Shown here piece after piece: positions 5,816 to 8,440 of a DNA stretch of 8,440 bases; the first letter of the stretch is position 1, and each line of letters opens with the position of its first letter. The notes beneath the pieces were generated by a model. It had not been told where the DNA came from. It worked only from the letters and a program-made list of their open reading frames with translations, and ran no database searches. This DNA is from an uncultured Clostridia bacterium. GTDB lineage: Bacteria; Bacillota_A; Clostridia; UMGS1840; HGM11507. The stretch lies in contig CAKRUL010000037.1 of NCBI GenBank assembly GCA_934403665.1, positions 1-8,440 of the forward strand, given 5' to 3'. The translations under genes and the position numbers were made by a program.

Positions 5816-7167
5816 AGACGGCGCCTCCTTATCCAGATGACAATTCCAAAAATCAAGATGCTGAAGGCCAGAATCACAATGATCACTGCAATCGAAATTG
5901 TTGAAGCGGTGCTCATGGTAACTGCCTTGACATTCGCCGTTTTATCCGGCAAATTGACAAAGTTTTCCGATTTCAATGTTTTGGAAAGAATAGCGCTGGA
6001 AATCTGCGCATTTCCTACATACTGCTGTTGATATTCCTCTGTCATGTTGAGCAGTGTGCCGCAAAGATACATCGTCGTCTCACCCTGACCGTCCAGCACA
6101 CGAGTCGTGAGAACAGAAATGTTAAAGGTGTTTGCCTCGCTTTTCTGATCGCTTCCCACAGGCGTTGAAACGCCTTTTTCTGTGGTTGTCAAAATCGCCT
6201 CGGAGGTAACACTCTTGGTATTGGAATACAAAATGTCCAAACGCAAGGAAGGAGTACACAGAATATTTCCGCTCATATTGTTGGCGTAATCCGCTTGTGC
6301 AACCGTCGGAAGAAAGCCGTCATACTGTTTTACAACCTTGCTTGGATCCTCCTCATTGACGATTTCGTTTTTCACTTCCACGCCCCATTCCTTGATGTAT
6401 TCACAAAGATTGGTAGGATAAGGAGCAGAAGGATCCAGATAAATCTGCAAATTGCCGCCCTTTTTGACAAAGGTATCCACAGCGTCAATCTCAGCCATGG
6501 TGAAATCCGTTTTCGGACCTCCGATAATCATCATATTGTATTCCTGAGGCGCTTCCTGCCGCAAATCAATGGTTTTGGTCTCGAAAAACTTTTCCTGGGC
6601 AATGCCCTGCAAGGTTTTCAATTCCGATTCTTCATGTCCTGCAGTAAAGTATATCGTCTTTTTCACATCACTGGTAACCGAAAGAATCGCATTTGTCAGC
6701 GTGTTTTCCGCCGTCTCAAACCGGCCTGTTTTTCCGTCAATCGATGAGCTTGATACAATCTCAAACCGCTCTCCACTCTCAATCACAAAGGAACCGACCG
6801 GATTGAGCTGACCGCTGTATTTTTGTAAAAAAGAAGGATCCTTCGTGATATTGATATAAGAATAATCGATATGGGAAGACAGTTCTTTATATCTGCCTAA
6901 GATCTCGTTATACATAGGATTCTGGCTGTCAGAGGTCTGAACCAAGAAGATTTTCACATCGCGGTCCACCTTGGAAATAGCATCTTTTGTCTCCTGACTG
7001 ATCTCAAACATGTTGTTGGAGGACAAGTCGATTTTCACACTCGGAAAGCGCTCTACCAACATACCAACAGCAAAATTAAGCACAATCACAATCACAATAA
7101 ACAAGGCTGTCAATATGGTTGCATTGGCTCCGTATCTGATTTTCTTAGAGTTCTTAAATGATTTCAT
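5812..7167 (-). CDS. GldG-like ABC transporter auxiliary protein
   Basis: A 451-residue protein resembling GldG/ABC_transp_aux (PF09822), the auxiliary membrane component of gliding-type ABC-2 systems. A basic N-terminus precedes membrane segment 17-38. KIDLSSNNMFEIS (about 45-57) is the typical 'DLT..LYTLS' element, followed by a mixed alpha/beta extracytoplasmic domain; FTAGHEESEL and IGGPKTDFT fit the family. A second membrane segment (423-446) ends in a short RRRRL tail, so both ends face the cytoplasm. ATG 7167 has AGGAGGT (7174-7180) 6 nt upstream, overlapping the permease stop codon. The gene sits 11 nt after the permease and overlaps the DUF4340 gene by 4 nt. In Flavobacterium GldG belongs to the gliding ABC complex. 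Here only the complex architecture can be transferred, not the gliding role. The substrate is unknown. Confidence 0.87.
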   Translation of the reverse strand: MKSFKNSKKIRYGANATILTALFIVIVIVLNFAVGMLVERFPSVKIDLSSNNMFEISQETKDAISKVDRDVKIFLVQTSDSQNPMYNEILGRYKELSSHIDYSYINITKDPSFLQKYSGQLNPVGSFVIESGERFEIVSSSSIDGKTGRFETAENTLTNAILSVTSDVKKTIYFTAGHEESELKTLQGIAQEKFFETKTIDLRQEAPQEYNMMIIGGPKTDFTMAEIDAVDTFVKKGGNLQIYLDPSAPYPTNLCEYIKEWGVEVKNEIVNEEDPSKVVKQYDGFLPTVAQADYANNMSGNILCTPSLRLDILYSNTKSVTSEAILTTTEKGVSTPVGSDQKSEANTFNISVLTTRVLDGQGETTMYLCGTLLNMTEEYQQQYVGNAQISSAILSKTLKSENFVNLPDKTANVKAVTMSTASTISIAVIIVILAFSILIFGIVIWIRRRRL

Positions 7168-7178
7168 CTTTCTACCTC

Positions 7179-7904
7179 CTATGCCCAGCGCCGCTTGTCA
7201 ATGACCCGGATCGTCAGAAAAATGAATACCCCCATAAAGGACAGGTAATAAATCACATTCTGCGGGCTCAGCAACCCTATCGCAAACCCCTGAAAATTAT
7301 ACTGAATCGACAAGAAATCCGCAATGGTCGTCATAATCTTGCTGCCGGAAAAAACGGTGTATAAGATATCCGTATAAAAATAGGTGAAAACCATTGCCCC
7401 GTACGAAAACAATACAGAGGTCACCATACTGTTTGTCAAAGAAGAAACCAAAAGACCGATGGACACGAGGGAGCCGCCCAAAAGCAGTGCTCCGATATAA
7501 ACCAAAAGCACTTCCAAAAAATTAAGTGTGCCCGTCACTGCCATAATCACCACATAAAGCAATGTAGAGGCGATCAGAATCGCATACACCGTAAGGGCGG
7601 AAAAAAACTTTCCGAACACCACAGCGGTGATACTGACCGGAGAGGTCAGCAAAAGCTGTTCCGTGCGCAGCATTTTTTCCTCGGTGAATAAGCGCATGGT
7701 GATTACCGGAACCAGCAAAAGCATAATAAAATTAATGCCGATAAATCGGGAACCCATAAACAGCGCCGCCACCTCCGGTGAACCGGTCATCAGAATGTTG
7801 ATGACAAAGCTCCCCAGCGAAAATAACAAAAACACGCCAATGATACAGTAAATCAAAGGGGATTGAAAATAGTTTTTCATCTCTTTTTTATAAATTGCTC
7901 CCAT
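7179..7904 (-). CDS. ABC-2 type permease (GldF-like)
   Basis: A 241-residue integral membrane protein, the usual size for an ABC-2 permease with six helices. Predicted segments lie near 17-38, 53-71, 99-122, 132-155, 160-178 and 216-234. The N-terminal amphipathic stretch (YKKEMKNYFQSP) and the conserved cytoplasmic element RLFTEEKMLRTEQLLLTSPV (71-90) are hallmarks of the GldF/NosY branch and should contact the ATPase. ATG 7904 lies 1 nt after the ATPase stop, with GGAGGT 8 nt upstream inside the ATPase C-terminal codons. Tight packing with the ATPase and the two anchored auxiliary proteins indicates one exporter-like complex. The substrate cannot be told from the sequence. Confidence 0.92.
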   Translation of the reverse strand: MGAIYKKEMKNYFQSPLIYCIIGVFLLFSLGSFVINILMTGSPEVAALFMGSRFIGINFIMLLLVPVITMRLFTEEKMLRTEQLLLTSPVSITAVVFGKFFSALTVYAILIASTLLYVVIMAVTGTLNFLEVLLVYIGALLLGGSLVSIGLLVSSLTNSMVTSVLFSYGAMVFTYFYTDILYTVFSGSKIMTTIADFLSIQYNFQGFAIGLLSPQNVIYYLSFMGVFIFLTIRVIDKRRWA

Positions 7905-7905
7905 G

Positions 7906-8440
7906 CTATCTTACCTCCCTTTTGATTGTCTTTTTTGCCGCACCGGCGGGATCCTGCGTCAGCTTGATAAAGACGTCTTCCAATGACATATCGTTGGATT
8001 TCATCATATAAATCGGAAGACTCTTCTGTGCCAGAGTATTAAACAGCGGTTTGCGAAAATCAAACTGCGGATCGCCGGTCACAATCACATCCACGGTTCC
8101 CGGTTCTTTGACACCAAGCTCCTTCACCTGCTTCACACCTTCCACAGAGGAAACAGCAGAAAGAATGGATCCCCTGTCTCCGCAAACGCGAACGGTGTAC
8201 TCCTGCTTGCCTGCCGTCGTTTTTGACAGGTTTTCCGTAGTGTCTTCGGCAACAATTTTTCCCTTATTGATAATGACAACCCGTTCGCATACCGCGCTCA
8301 CCTCAGGAAGGATATGAGAACTCAAGATTACCGTGCGCTGCTTTCCCAATTCCCGAATCACATTCCGAATCTCGATAATCTGTTTCGGATCCAAGCCCAC
8401 GGTCGGTTCGTCCAGAATCAGAATTTCCGGATCACCGATC
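7906..8440 (-). CDS. ABC transporter ATP-binding protein, C-terminal part (cut by window edge)
   Basis: Only the last 177 residues are visible; the frame stays open to the window edge at 8440, so the GTG at 8400 is not the true start. Visible ATPase elements in order are Walker B ILILDEPT (about 8404-8427), the D-loop GLDP (about 8386-8397), and the H-loop histidine in SSHI (codon 8314-8316). Walker A, the Q-loop and the LSGG signature must lie outside. The C-terminal third (below about 8200) is an extra regulatory domain of the DUF4162 kind, common in ABC-2 ATPases, and the protein ends in a basic tail. It powers the adjacent permease by ATP hydrolysis at the cytoplasmic face. It is closest in style to the GldA/CcmA/NatA-like group. 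Confidence 0.93.
   Translation of the reverse strand, partial: IGDPEILILDEPTVGLDPKQIIEIRNVIRELGKQRTVILSSHILPEVSAVCERVVIINKGKIVAEDTTENLSKTTAGKQEYTVRVCGDRGSILSAVSSVEGVKQVKELGVKEPGTVDVIVTGDPQFDFRKPLFNTLAQKSLPIYMMKSNDMSLEDVFIKLTQDPAGAAKKTIKREVR

Noticed and set aside
8398..8400. GTG 8400 as the start of the ATP-binding protein.
   Set aside because: The same frame runs on to 8440 and encodes the Walker B motif, so the gene is simply cut by the window edge.

Overview
The window reads as chromosomal DNA of a low-to-moderate GC, Gram-positive anaerobe of the Clostridia type. This is an inference. It rests on strong AGGAGG-type ribosome binding sites, TTG and GTG starts, short intergenic gaps, Firmicutes-like MetK and thioredoxin, a clostridial-type stand-alone amidase-domain protein, and a Gld-like ABC cluster that ends in a DUF4340 protein. 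I see no rRNA or tRNA gene, CRISPR array, insertion sequence, phage gene or attachment site. Every gene-free stretch is under 300 bases.

Left region (1-1620, + strand): an AT-rich intergenic stretch holds a good sigma-A type promoter and a structured leader. These lead into a two-gene operon of zinc-ribbon membrane proteins, one with a single ribbon and about three membrane segments, the other with three ribbons and two membrane segments. A hairpin with T-rich tails on both sides ends this operon and also the convergent operon to its right.

Middle region (1630-2630, - strand): a papain-like 'amidase domain' protein without a signal peptide is followed 34 nt later by a small thioredoxin. A -10 box lies just downstream of the strong terminator of metK, so these two genes probably form their own transcript.

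Right region (2647-8440, - strand): in transcription order, an ABC ATPase (cut by the window edge), an ABC-2 permease, a GldG-like membrane-anchored protein, a DUF4340 membrane-anchored protein, then a COG2426-type small membrane protein and metK. The first four genes are tightly packed (1 nt gap, 11 nt gap, 4 nt overlap) and should build one membrane complex: ATPase inside, six-helix permease, and two large extracytoplasmic proteins. They resemble the gliding-motility GldA/GldF/GldG family, but nothing here indicates gliding and the substrate is unknown. COG2426 and metK follow after a 101 nt gap with no convincing terminator or promoter, so read-through is possible. metK is the only clear core-metabolism enzyme.

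Most of the window is ordinary. The least understood parts are the zinc-ribbon membrane pair with its leader, and the Gld-like/DUF4340 exporter.
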